A stretch of DNA of 64,000 nucleotides, taken from positions 620,001-684,000 of the forward strand of contig VWZP01002200.1 of assembly GCA_013396995.1 (NCBI GenBank), read 5' to 3'. Positions 13,136-24,161 of this stretch are shown in pieces. This DNA is from Dicaeum eximium. Lineage: Eukaryota; Chordata; Aves; Passeriformes; Dicaeidae. Each line of letters opens with the position of its first letter. Positions within the stretch are counted from its first letter, which is position 1. The position numbers and the translations under genes were made by a program. The notes below the pieces were generated by a model. The model worked only from the letters and a program-made list of their open reading frames with translations. It was not told the origin of the DNA and did no database searches.

Positions 13136-14764
13136 CCTGTTTCTTTGGCCTTGACAATTTCTAAGAATACAAGCTCTGCTCAAAAGGCCCCCTGGGAATC
13201 GATGAGAAGCACCCACTGGCTGTGGTGGTGCTGGGTGAGGGTTTTTCTGCTGCCGTGCAGCAAACTGGGGCAAGTCACTGCTCTTTGTGCAGAGGGGCTG
13301 ACCCTCCAAGTGCTTTGGCAAGCCTTGGAGAGAGCACTGCTCTGGGAAAATGGATGGGAAAAATAGCAAATTCTCTTCTGCATTTGACAAAATCTGTCCT
13401 GTGGGTTTTGGCCAGGGGTGGTGGGTGTGCCAAGTGGTATAAGGAGCCTTTTGCATCTGGCCCCTGGGCTCTGCAGAGAGAGAACAATGCCTCAAAAGCA
13501 AATTTGGCAAATTAGGTGGAAAATGCCAGTGAAGGGCACTAGCAGTGCTTACTGCCTTCCCAGGAATACACTGCACAATTGCCCACCATACTTCTGCATC
13601 CTGCTGTGCAAAACTTGTGCATCTTTGCTCCCTGCCCCTACATGATATAAAAGGAAGCAAAGTTGAATCAGGTAAAAGCAGAAAGCTGGGCTTGCCCTCC
13701 CTCCTTCGCTTTGCAAGGGTTTATAGGACCCTGTGTGCCATTTCTCCATAGCTGCTTTTGAACTTTCTGCTCTCTGCCTCAATCCAAGGAGAGAAAGTGC
13801 TGCTCAGCCACGTAGATTATTAATTATTCTGTTTCCTGTATTACCTTCCACACAGTTCAGCATTAGTGTGGCTTATTACAGGGGGCTGATCTGCACCACA
13901 CCATTATCCTGTCATCTCCAGAGCTCCACCTTCCCCACAATGGGCTCCTGCCTTGGATCATTAAGCCATGAAGCTCCATGGTTCTGCTTTGTTCTCTTGA
14001 GGGGTGGCACCAAGAGCATGAAATTGTTTGCTGACCTTGCTGGAGACTTATGGTTTGAGCTTTTAAACACCTGACCATGGAAGGATGGTTTCCACAGAGA
14101 GGTGCTCTAACCCAGTTCAGTAAACTGGAAGACTATCACTGCAGAAATGACTGGGTTATTTAATTTATTGTACATCACTCTGTCCCAGGTGCAACTCAGC
14201 CCCTGCAAGGACATGGAAAGGAACTGGAGGATGACTAGGTAAGGATGCACATGAGGGCACAGACCCATCTCCACCTTTTCCAAAACTGCAGACAGCAGCT
14301 AGGGAAGCTGGGTGTGCATGAAGGACAAAATTCCCGGTGCCTTCCGCAGAGATGTTGCACCAAACCCTGTGCTACGTGTGTGCTGAAGCTTCAAGGGGGA
14401 CTTCTGTCAAATAGCCCTGAGGGCTTTGAGTGCTATTTGCAACCCCTGTAGAACATCCCTAGAAAGCAAAACAAATACCCCTTAAAGTAGTCAGTTGATA
14501 ACATTGTGCTCTAGTAACAATTGTGCATCTGTGTGGCCTCACACTCTATCTTCTGATATTGGTCAGAGAATGAGAAATGCTGTTTTAAATTCAGTTTGTA
14601 CAGTGTCCCGTTCTTCATTTAGGACAAAATCAGCAAGTTAAAGTTGGCTCAGCTTTCTTGTATGCAGACCTGATGGATCCAGCATCATTGGAAGGGATAC
14701 CTAATGTCAGTAAATTCCTTATTTCGATGCCTAAAACTTTATGCGTTGCCTTCATCAGGGAGGT

Positions 14765-14850
14765 TTTTCAGGCCCCCCATTGATGGGGAAACTGAGGCAT
14801 GGAGGTGTGGTGTGACAGGCTAGGGGACACACACCAGGACTGGGACTGTT
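14765..14850 (+). mobile_element. MIR-like ancient SINE relic
   Basis: The segment GATGGGGAAACTGAGGCA followed by GTGTGACAGGCTAGGGGACACACACCAGGACTGGGACTG resembles the MIR core (ATGAGGAAACTGAGGCAC ... CTTGCCCAAGGTCACACAGC). It is strongly diverged, as expected for an element predating the amniote split. Its borders are approximate and the call is by eye. Confidence 0.5.
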
Positions 14851-17001
14851 CTTGCTGCTCCTTGCCCCTGCTGAATCCTTCCCATAGGGCTGGAGCCCTA
14901 AGATGCATTGGAAATGCTTCCTAACCTGTTTGCCAAACTAACCCAAGAGCAGAAAAAAGAGGCTGCCCAGAGTCCACTGGAGATGGGCTCTTGGGTTTGG
15001 GGTTGCTTCTTCTGAACTGGTTTCAGTATTATTGTGGTTTCAGTTTTACTGCAGTGTTAAAGATAGAAATTACAGACAACAGTGTATTCATCCAAAGCAT
15101 TTAGTGAGCTAAAGTGTGCTGAATAGTTTGGGGAAAAGTGTGACAGGGGGCCCATTTGCTCCCAGTCTTAATTGTTTGCAGTAGTGAAAATTTCCTCCTT
15201 TGCTCTTTTGCACCTTCTGTCAGGAGAGACCATCTTTGATCCAAGTCCAGCTGAGTGCAAAGTGTAGCCTTCAGTACATCTTCTTGGTGAACTGTGCTTT
15301 GTCTTCTAGAAAGGGAGCTGTGAATAATGTCACAGTGTCCATTCCAAGCTGTTACAAATTCCAGTGCCCAGGCGATTAAGTGTAACTAAAATCCTGATCG
15401 TTTTGATTTGGTATCTAGCAAGAGAGCAATTGCTACCTGTTCAGTAAATACAGTTGAGTTTTATTTGGCCTCTGACAGTAATAGTATTTAGAGTGGCTTG
15501 GCAACTGTTCACTGATGAGGGTCCAAAAAAAGCACTTAACAAAATCAAGTGATAGCAGTAATAAACTGCTAAAGACACCGGCGCTGTGTTTATCTGCTTG
15601 AGTACTTTAGCAAAGATTTTGGGGGCTCCTCCCGGTTTCTCTGCCTATCTTCAACTTTTTAACGAGCCCATCTGCCAGGTGGGGTGAGGTGAGGTGGCTG
15701 CTGCCCAGCCAGGGGCATCACTGCACAGGGCTGTGCCAGGCTCTGGGGTCACACAGCCCTCTGCTCCCTGGTCCCCATGGCTGAGCCCCAAGCACGTGCC
15801 CACGGGGCTGCGCCAGGGGTTGGGTGGCAGAATATCCAAACATCTGAAGTGTGGAACTATCAGGTCTCTTGCCTCCCTGTCTTCATCTCCAGATACTCTG
15901 ATGAACCATGGAAGTGGACCATGGAAGTTCTGTGCCCTTTGCCCTAGCAGGAGGAGAGCTTTGGCATGCACAGCAGCCGCCTTCTCCCTTTGCCGTGAGG
16001 GTGCTTGAAAACTTCAGAGATGCCGCAAGTCAGACGATTTTACAGCTGCTGTTTGGCTGAGCACAGGAGTGTTTTCCTCTCCAAGAGAAGCAGCAGCTAT
16101 TTTTCACAGAGCAAATGAAGCCACCTGTTGGGTTAACTGGGCTTTATTCAGTCCCCAGGCTGCCTTGCACAACCTTTAGGGCCCATAGGAGTCTTTGAAG
16201 TACCATTGAATTTCATTGTTAATGTCACAGTCATTTACTGTGAATGGAAAAGGGTATTTTTTTTCACTTCCAGGCATGAATAAACTCTGCAGATTGCAGG
16301 AAATAATCCCTCTTAAAGGGGAGTTGAAAGTGCTGTCTTCTAATATAAGGAACCCAGTACTGAGCTGATGCTTAGGACTGCTCCAGGTCGTCTTGAAAAT
16401 ACTGGATTTTGCTCAATGATTAGAAACAGAATAAATCAAATGAAAGAAAAGCAGCTGATGACAGGATAATACATGTGTCAGAGAAGGGGAGGGAGTGGTG
16501 AAGGAAAAGCACATAATGTGGATGACTTTAATTATGTGGAAGGTGGGAAGATTGACTTCCCCATCCTGAGTGGGGTGTGTGAGAAGATACATGAGTCTGT
16601 ATTCTAGCAGAGGTTGATGAGGTCTCCTCCGAGATATTAGTAGTTACATGGATGAAAAAAGGTGCACCTGCTGGCAGTATTTATGAGAGCTTTAATTACA
16701 TTTCACAGACTGAGTTCCAATTAGAAGGGAAAGTAGGGGTGAGAAGATGAAGGAAAAGATGTACAGCATGTTTTAAGGGCACGGTGATAAATCTGTGGCT
16801 AAGGATTATGGTAAACAAGATAGTTGTACATCATGGCAGCATTTACACACTTATATTTTTAGATGCTTGCTCCAAGTTCCCTTCCACCTCCCCCCATCAC
16901 AAGCAAAATGAGTATAAAGGGGTCAAACACAGGCCTCTGTTACTCCTCTTCCAAGATGGAAGGCAAAGATCATTTGCAATTGCTGCGATACAGGGTGTTA
17001 C

Positions 17002-17014
17002 TTTTTTTTTTTTT
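17002..17014. repeat. Poly-T tract (13 T)
   Basis: A homopolymer run in the large intron. It lies about 150 bp upstream of a minus-strand CR1 fragment and is not obviously part of it. Confidence 0.8.
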
Positions 17015-17160
17015 GCTAATTCATTAACTGTGTTATAAAACAGCGCTTCAGAAAAGGCAGGCAGAGACAGATCACAATATTCATATCCATGCTGCATGAA
17101 TAGTGGAAAAATATTGCTGTCATCAGCGCATCCTGTCACATTGCTGTGGATTCTCAAATT

Positions 17161-17210
17161 TAGAATCATAGGATGGTTTGGACTGGTTTGTATTATTCTT
17201 GCTAGAATCT
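17161..17210 (-). mobile_element. CR1 LINE 3'-end fragment, inverted
   Basis: TAGAATCATAGGATGGTTTGG is the reverse complement of the CR1 tail (CCAAACCATTCTATGATTC). The following bases AGAATCTCACCTAACC loosely match the next inverted CR1 block. It is a short, degraded piece with uncertain right border. Confidence 0.6.
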
Positions 17211-18829
17211 CACCTAACCAGCTTCTTATGCAGATGACCATGATGCCCATTTATTATGTCAGGAGGTAACACTCAAAGGGGAGATGTATCACTTGCTCAG
17301 CACTGGCTTAATTCCCTCTGCACTGTAGTAAACCAGGGACTTTGCCACTGACTTCACTGCAAGGAGTGCCTCCATTGAGTGGCATTGGCACAATTCTCTC
17401 ATTACATCCCTCTCACGTGCCTCAGAAAGCAGCTTCTGTGTACTCTGTACTTCTGGTGTAAGCTGTTTGCCAGTATCTCCGTAGATGATGCAGGTAAGAG
17501 GTTTTGTCGAACAACATCAGCGTTAGACAAACGGGCAGTACTTGGATCTTGTGGTATTGGTAATTAAAGTAAAGGTAAGTGCAGACAGTTCATGACAAAC
17601 ACTGAAATTCAGTCTGGAGAATAGGAGGGATTAGCTAGTGAGGTTGCTTTTGTTTCAGGTAACATTGCTCCTCACACTGGTTCCTAAAAGGGTTAACAGT
17701 GTTTCTTAAGCTGCAGTGAAATGGCTTCTATGAAACAGTGGCAGTACTTCAGCAAATGGAATTTTTTCTCTTAATTCCATGATCACACTTGGTAAACTAG
17801 AACAAAGCAAAAGAGAAAACTCTTTCTTTGGGGATGTTGAAAACCAATCCTTGTTTATTTAAAAGTAGCTGTTTCAGGAGGAAGGTATGATGGAGTATAA
17901 TTGCCAAAATTCTTATTTGGTAATTAGTGTCTTGCAGCCATCTCAATGCTGTTAAGATAGAGGCATAACTGCATGTAGGATGCATGTATTTATTACAGAA
18001 TTTGACACTTCAGACCATTAGGAAGTATCTGTAGCTTTGCTTTATGCTGCATGCAGATCAGTCTAGTTTAGGAGACTTAAGAGCCTGTCAGAGATGCTCC
18101 CATCATCCAAGCATTTGTAACATCAGGTAGTAGGAGAACACTTGGAGAGGCATCAAATGGTTTCCATAGCCCTGCTGCAATAATATTGTGGGTTCCTGAT
18201 ATTCATGCATTTCCAGAGGTTTACCTGTTGTTGGCTGCAATGTTAACCTCTGCCTGTTTTATTTACACACATTAAAAAAGAACATAAAGTGGTCAGGCCC
18301 AGGAGGGAGGAGTGTTCCATTTATGCTCTGTTGTGCAGATTATTTCTGCATGCCAGCATTGGAGGAGAGAAACCTTGGCTCTTGGGAGGCCCTGAGAAAA
18401 GGCCTGTGAAGTAACCCCAGAAACATGTCACAGGCACGGGGTTCTGCCACCTTGAATGAAAAAAGTTGTTGTTGAGAATTAAACATGTTCCCTTGTCAGC
18501 CCATGAAAGAAAGTGTAAGTAGAAGCAGCATGTTGTGGAAATAAGCAAGTCTGGAAGTCATGTCTAGGAATAAGACAGGAACAACTTGCCAAGGGAAGCT
18601 GATTTTCAGGAAAAGATCATAGCTAGAAATTCATCACTTGGGGCTTTTTAACTAAATGTTTGGGAAGGGATGGGCAGATAAGATCTCAGGGGAGAGGTTG
18701 TTCCAGCCACAGGCCTAAAGCTGCCCTCAGGGATGAGGGTGTACGTGCTGCAGTAGAAGATGTTAGCTGCAAACCTCATAGTGCTTTGTGAGCAGCAGGA
18801 GTGGCCCTCCTACACTTGCATTTAAGGCT

Positions 18830-18935
18830 GCAAAAAAGAGTGAAGTGATTTTTCCCAAGGTCACCCATCAGTTCATAAGCAGGGCCAGGGAGAGACCAAA
18901 AGTCACTACGGTCTAGTGGCACTGTGCTTTGCTGG
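18830..18935 (+). mobile_element. MIR-like ancient SINE relic
   Basis: GAAGTGATTTTTCCCAAGGTCACCCATCAG, then a GCAGGGCCAGGGAGAGACC block, follows the MIR core order (AAGTGACTTGCCCAAGGTCACACAGC, then GCAGAGCTGGGATTCGAACC). Divergence is high and borders are approximate. This is the second of three such relics in this intron. Confidence 0.6.
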
Positions 18936-21083
18936 ATTCAGGGTGGAGACCTAAAGGGAACTTAATGTGTCCTCCCTTTAGTCCCTGATTTCTTGACTGC
19001 CTTTTAGAGCTGTACACAGGAATACAGGGTTAGGGATAGAATCTTGGTGTACATCCAGATCCTTCCTGATGAAGGACTGAAGTACAAGACCATAAACAGG
19101 ATCCCTTCCAAAATGGAAGGGCAGATTTTCTCTGTGTTAACCTGCAGCTGACCATAGGTCTAAGTGCTCTTCTGTTTCATTCATTGCTTTGGCTAATGCA
19201 GTACCTGGAGGGATATATTATATTTTGCCTTCCCATAGTGGATCAAATTCTTGTCTTGCTTGTATGGAAGCTACTTTTCATGGAGTTGGTGAGTAGCCTC
19301 TCCTGTAGACAGATGCAAGGAAGGGCCTGATGTCTCAGGTAGGTTTGATCACCACACTTTTTCTCTGGATGTCTTCACAGCGGCTCTTGTGTTTCTGTTT
19401 CAGCTCTAGAAGTTTTGGATCTAAACAAAATTTTTTTCCCCAGGCTGTTGGGGAAGCAAGATTATCCTGTGCATGGAAGTACCATCACTTTGATTTTTGT
19501 TATTTTATCAGTACAGTGTCTTCACCACATTCTGAAAATCCTTTTGCCCAGGTCATTCTGTATGTAGTTGTAGTATATGATTTGACATGCCTTACTGCAG
19601 AAAAGATGAAACAGAGAACACCAGATTTATTATTGGGTCACCGACTGAGATATTTTTTGAGTTCCTAGGGCTTTATCATAGTGGCCATCCTGGGTCTTGT
19701 TAGTAAAGAGATGATCTCAAGAATTAGATCACTGAGATGATAATACACTCCTGTGTTAGACAGGGTTCATGGTTAAGGGAGGATATAGCATTTACTGGGC
19801 CTTCTATATGTCACATCCAGCCTTTAAAGGCCATAGTCTCAAAATAAACAAAAGAGAATGAAGCTAGCTCAAGCAGCTTTAAAAGGAGCAGCATCCTGGT
19901 GATCCAGAGGGAACCAGTGGTCCATATTTATGCAGCAGATACCAGACTAACCAGCCACTGGAAACCATGCAAGGATGATAGCAGTGTCTTTCTTGAGAGA
20001 CAAGGTAAGATGTGCCTGTGTGGTCAGCATTGCTTTCATTTAGCAGCAGAAGGAAGTAAGTAATATGAAGTTCTTATCAGAGAGATGCACAAGAAGTTAG
20101 ACTGGCATTAATGGCTTGAGTAATTTTGGTTGGAGTACAGTAAATGGAGTGATTGAATACCACACAAAGTAAGCAGTCTCTGCAAGCAGTTGTTAGCAGT
20201 TGAATGACTCGATGGAATTTTTTTTTCTGTTTTCTTAGCTATATGATAGTTCAAGTGGATGATAACACTGGGCAAAATTTATTTCTTTCCTCAGATGCCT
20301 TCTTCACTGATAGAAACAGGCCCATGGGAGAGTAATCCACGGAGCTGAATTCTGTACACTGCAGTGCTATAGAGCATAAAAATGCATGTGGGCAGCTCCC
20401 ACTGATCAGATGTGATAATTCAGTATCTGCAGGCCTTGTAAAATCAGGCTTTTTTGTAATTTTTATGAACTGATAAGTGTTGCCAAATTGCTTGGAAATT
20501 TACTGTCAGTCTTCAAGGGGCATTCAACTTTAAAAAGTACACTTGAAGCATACATCCTTTCTTCAGGCTCTTCTTGATATTTTTTTCTGTGAGGCTTATA
20601 GAAGTGTGCATGTGTGTATATCTATATTTAAAAATGTCCTTTCTCTTTTGTTTTTCATGCTCTCAGACAGTAACTGTTGTATTGATTTTTTTAGCATTTT
20701 TTTTTTCAGTACTAATTTCTAGAACAAAGTTGTTACCTCTTAAAATGTTTTATTTTTTTAACCAAGCGGCATGATGGGGCAGCAAGTCACCACGTGGTGA
20801 AGTTTGGTAATCTGCCCTCAGGAGTGAATTGTTATTGATTTAAAGGAAGATGAAAAGTCAGTGGTGTTTTGTGGGAGGGCTAAATGATCTTTTTTGGCCT
20901 TAAGATCTAGGTATATTGATTTAAAATTATCTTGCTTTACCTGCTGCCTGTAAATTTACAAATTCAAGTTAAATGAACATAAAACACATTCTGTTTGAGT
21001 CCACTGTATTTGTATAGGGGTTTAACGAAACCATTTTAAATGTTGTTCTTTTTATTAATTCTGCTTAGAGTACTTCTCATTTT

Positions 21084-21098
21084 GGGGGGGGGGGGGGG
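21084..21098. repeat. G15 homopolymer
   Basis: Fifteen consecutive G residues lie on the gene's sense strand, so they would be in the pre-mRNA. The length is prone to sequencing error and to slippage. It has no coding context. Confidence 0.85.
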
Positions 21099-23329
21099 CA
21101 GTCTAGCAACATTTGTATACTTCACTGTAATTGAATCCTGATGCAAATCCAAGTCTTTGTTATTCTTACATTCGCTGCAGTGACCTTGATAATGTGAATG
21201 CTTCACCTTTGCTGCTCCTTGGAAGGCAGTCCTGTGAAATGGGATCAATTACGTGCATTGCTAGGATCCCATTTTCAATCCCACTGAATTAAAAACAGTT
21301 AGAGGTAGTTAATGGGCTTCCCCTTGTGTGAGGGAGAGGCAGGGGGAATGAAGAAAGGAGAATAGAAGCTGAATTGTTTGAGAGGAGGTAATCTCTATTT
21401 TGTTTCTGCTATGGATTAGGAATGATCAATTATCATGTCAGAAGGCAGAGAAGCTAATATGCCCCAGAATCTACACATAGTTATTTAATCATCCTGCCTG
21501 ATGCATCACATTCATCATTCACGTTTTTAATGCCACTTACTGTTATAATCTCACATTTATGCAGGGAACATTTAGGGAGAGGGAGTCTAATGCTAATAGG
21601 CAACAACCTGGGGAACAGAATAGTGGAGAACCCACATGGTTTGATTTCTGTATCTTCAATCTAAGCAGCCTGAGCCCTGGACCCATGCAAACTGTACATG
21701 TCTGATTTTGAGATGATACCCCTGTGCATGACTCAAGGCATGGTCTGAAGCAAAACCTTCATGAGCTCCCACCCCTACTGGGTGGGCAGTTCTCAGTGGT
21801 GCTGGAAGCTGCTTTTTTCCAAGAGCAAGTGGGAGCTAACAGTCCTGTGAAGGATACAGGCAAATGCCTGTGGGCAGCTGGTTGGTGCAGTGAGCTCTAG
21901 TATCCATGCCATCCTGTCATTGGATGTCATCTCTTGCTTGGACTATTTTCAGAGATCTTAAAGGCACAATTTCAGCCAGCCACTAGATGCAATGAGCACT
22001 TGCAGCATGCAGGTTGGTCAAAGGAGAGTCACAAATGTGCAGGGTGCTACCAAACAGGGAAGTGTTTTATGTATTGCATCTATGGAGACATACATATATG
22101 TGTTTTAATTCCTCAGTAAAGTTTGTGGTGGTTTCATCCACACATTGAATAAAGATGAGGGTAAGAGAGTTGGAAGCACTAGGGCACTTCCTTAGGTCTG
22201 TCCAAGTCATTCCCTGGTCCAAGTTGGAGAAGAGAGCCAAGAAACCCCTCAGAAGGAGGAGCCCACAGTGACTGATGTTGAAATGCCCTTTTCTCTGGTA
22301 ATAGTCACAAAGCAGACTGTTATCAGTGATCAGTATAAGCAGAACTTGCCAAAACCAAATCTTTGCTCCTGTTGCAGTGATTGTGAACCCAGAGAGCAAT
22401 CTGGATGCAGTGAAACTTGTCTTACCTCCATCTCTCTACAATGTCATTGGAATGCTGAATGAGGCGACATCACCAAAGCCTCAGGATACCTTAGAGAGTG
22501 CATGTGCAGCTACCACTTGAAACACCTAAAATCTCTGTTGGGGCCATTAGCTTCTGGATGGCAATCCCACCCTCAGATGTTCAGGCTGTTCTCCTGGTAC
22601 CATTGCATTGCCCTCACCTCCAGAGCCTGTGGTGACCCAGTTGTTTAGACAAAGGCTTAGGACATATCTTGTCAGCAGTAAGGGGAAAAATTGGACTAGA
22701 GAGTCCCTGTACAGTCTGTAAATCGGGTTTTCATGTTAGGAACATTCTGGCATATTTTTGAGTTTATCTCTAAATCCCTACCAACACCTTCAGAAGCTAA
22801 CTGGGCTGAAAAAGCCTGCCATATTTTGTCAGAAGAGTCTGTATTTGCTTCCTGCAGAAAAGTGATGCCTCTGCAGGGTGGGAGAGTCAAAAGCCACGCT
22901 TTCATATGCAGCAGCGTTTAGCCGTTCAAAAGGTTGATGTTCATCCTAAGCTTGTGTTGCTCGGTCGTGATCTCTGCAGTTTTGCCTCAACAAAACAATT
23001 TTGCACAGTGCTTGTCTTTAAGCACAGAACTAGTGCTTCCACTTGGAAACAGAAGCTGGGGAGAGTTCTTAAATTATGAAAACCTTTGCCACAGATTTCC
23101 CCACCATTTTCCTCTTTGTCGCTCACACAGGGGTTTTGTTCCATGTTTGAGCTCAGTGTGACATCACAAAGTTGCTTGTGGTTTAAATAGAAGAAGCCAG
23201 CTGTCAGGAGTAATACTTGCAGGTATTCCTTCTTTTCTTTATTTGCCTTACAGCAGTGCCTGCAGGCCAAAGCAAAGATTGTGCTGGCAGCGCCTGAATA
23301 CTTATTCCTGCCCCTCAAGTCTATACAGA

Positions 23330-23480
23330 TAAAGGAATTATCATTATCTTCATTGCACAAATAACAGCATTGAAAGATGAAGTGACTTGCCCATGGTCAT
23401 GCTAGGAGTCTGGCAGAGCCAGAAAGCAGAGTATTGTTTCCTCTGGTCCAATGCTTTTATCCCAGTGCCATTCTTTTGTA
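23330..23480 (+). mobile_element. MIR-like ancient SINE relic
   Basis: This is the best of the three MIR-like matches. ATTATCATTATCTTCATTGCACAAATAACAGC corresponds to the MIR block ATTATTATCCCCATTTTACAGATG. AAGTGACTTGCCCATGGTCATGC and GGCAGAGCCAGAAAGCAGAG then match the conserved core in order and spacing. MIR belongs to the ancient amniote CORE-SINEs; family membership is judged by eye. Confidence 0.7.
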
Positions 23481-23830
23481 TGACTAGCCATTTTCAGTAA
23501 TTTAGGTTTTTCCATAACGTCTCCTGGCACAAATGAGTCAGCTGGTACTAAATATATGTCTCTTGCATCTCTGCCTTTCAAGATGCTTTATATTTTTATC
23601 ACTTACCTTGTAAATGTCTGGAAGGTAGGATCTCAGGATGTGCTCATCTAACCTGCTTTAAAACCTCCACAGATGCCACAGGTTCACTGGGTGATATTCT
23701 TCCAGTGCTTCATTATTTTTGTCCCTAGAAAGCTGTTCCTAAATTTAATACTGTGCTTGTCTTGCTCCAGAGACAGCAGCCTTTTACTTATTTGGAGACT
23801 CATATTCTCTTTCAGTCTCCTTTTCAGTCT

Positions 23831-24161
23831 CTCCAGGGACTAAAGGGGGCCAGCAAGAAAGTTGGAGAGGGACTTTTAGAAGGGCCTGTAAGGATAGGAC
23901 AAGGGGTAATGGCTTTAGGCTATAAGAGGATGGATTCAGACTAGATAAAAGGGAAAAAAGTTTATTATGAGGTTGCTGAGGTGCTGGCACCAGCTGCCCA
24001 GAAAAGTTGGGGTTGTAACCTTCCTAAAAGTGTTCAAGGCCAGGCTGGATGAGGCTCTAGGTAACCTGGTCTATTGGAAAGTGTCCCTGCCCGTGGCATT
24101 AGGCTTGGACTAGATGATCATTAAGGTGTCTTCCAACTCAGACCATTTTATGATTCTGTGA
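23831..24161 (+). mobile_element. CR1 LINE 3' end (about 330 bp)
   Basis: The longest interspersed repeat seen here. From left to right it shows TAAAGGGGGC, GGGCCTGTAAGGATAGGAC, AAGGGGTAATGGCTTTA, CTGCCCAGAAAAGTTGG, TGTTCAAGGCCAGGCTGG, AACCTGGTCTATTGG, TGTCCCTGCCCGTGGCA, CTAGATGATCATTAAGG, TCTTCCAACTCAGACC and the tail TTTTATGATTCTGTGA. This is the canonical order of the CR1 3' end through its short terminal repeat. It is 5'-truncated and contains only decayed reverse-transcriptase or 3' UTR sequence. This element is the strongest evidence for an avian (sauropsid) source. Confidence 0.92.

Noticed and set aside
13121..13660. 179-codon open frame on the minus strand
   Set aside because: The translation is low in recognisable structure, has no domain or family resemblance, no conserved start context and no linked exons, and overlaps several other open frames. 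Chance opening in a GC-richer intron patch.
22941..23360. 139-codon minus-strand open frame
   Set aside because: It overlaps the start of a MIR-like relic and shows no protein similarity.
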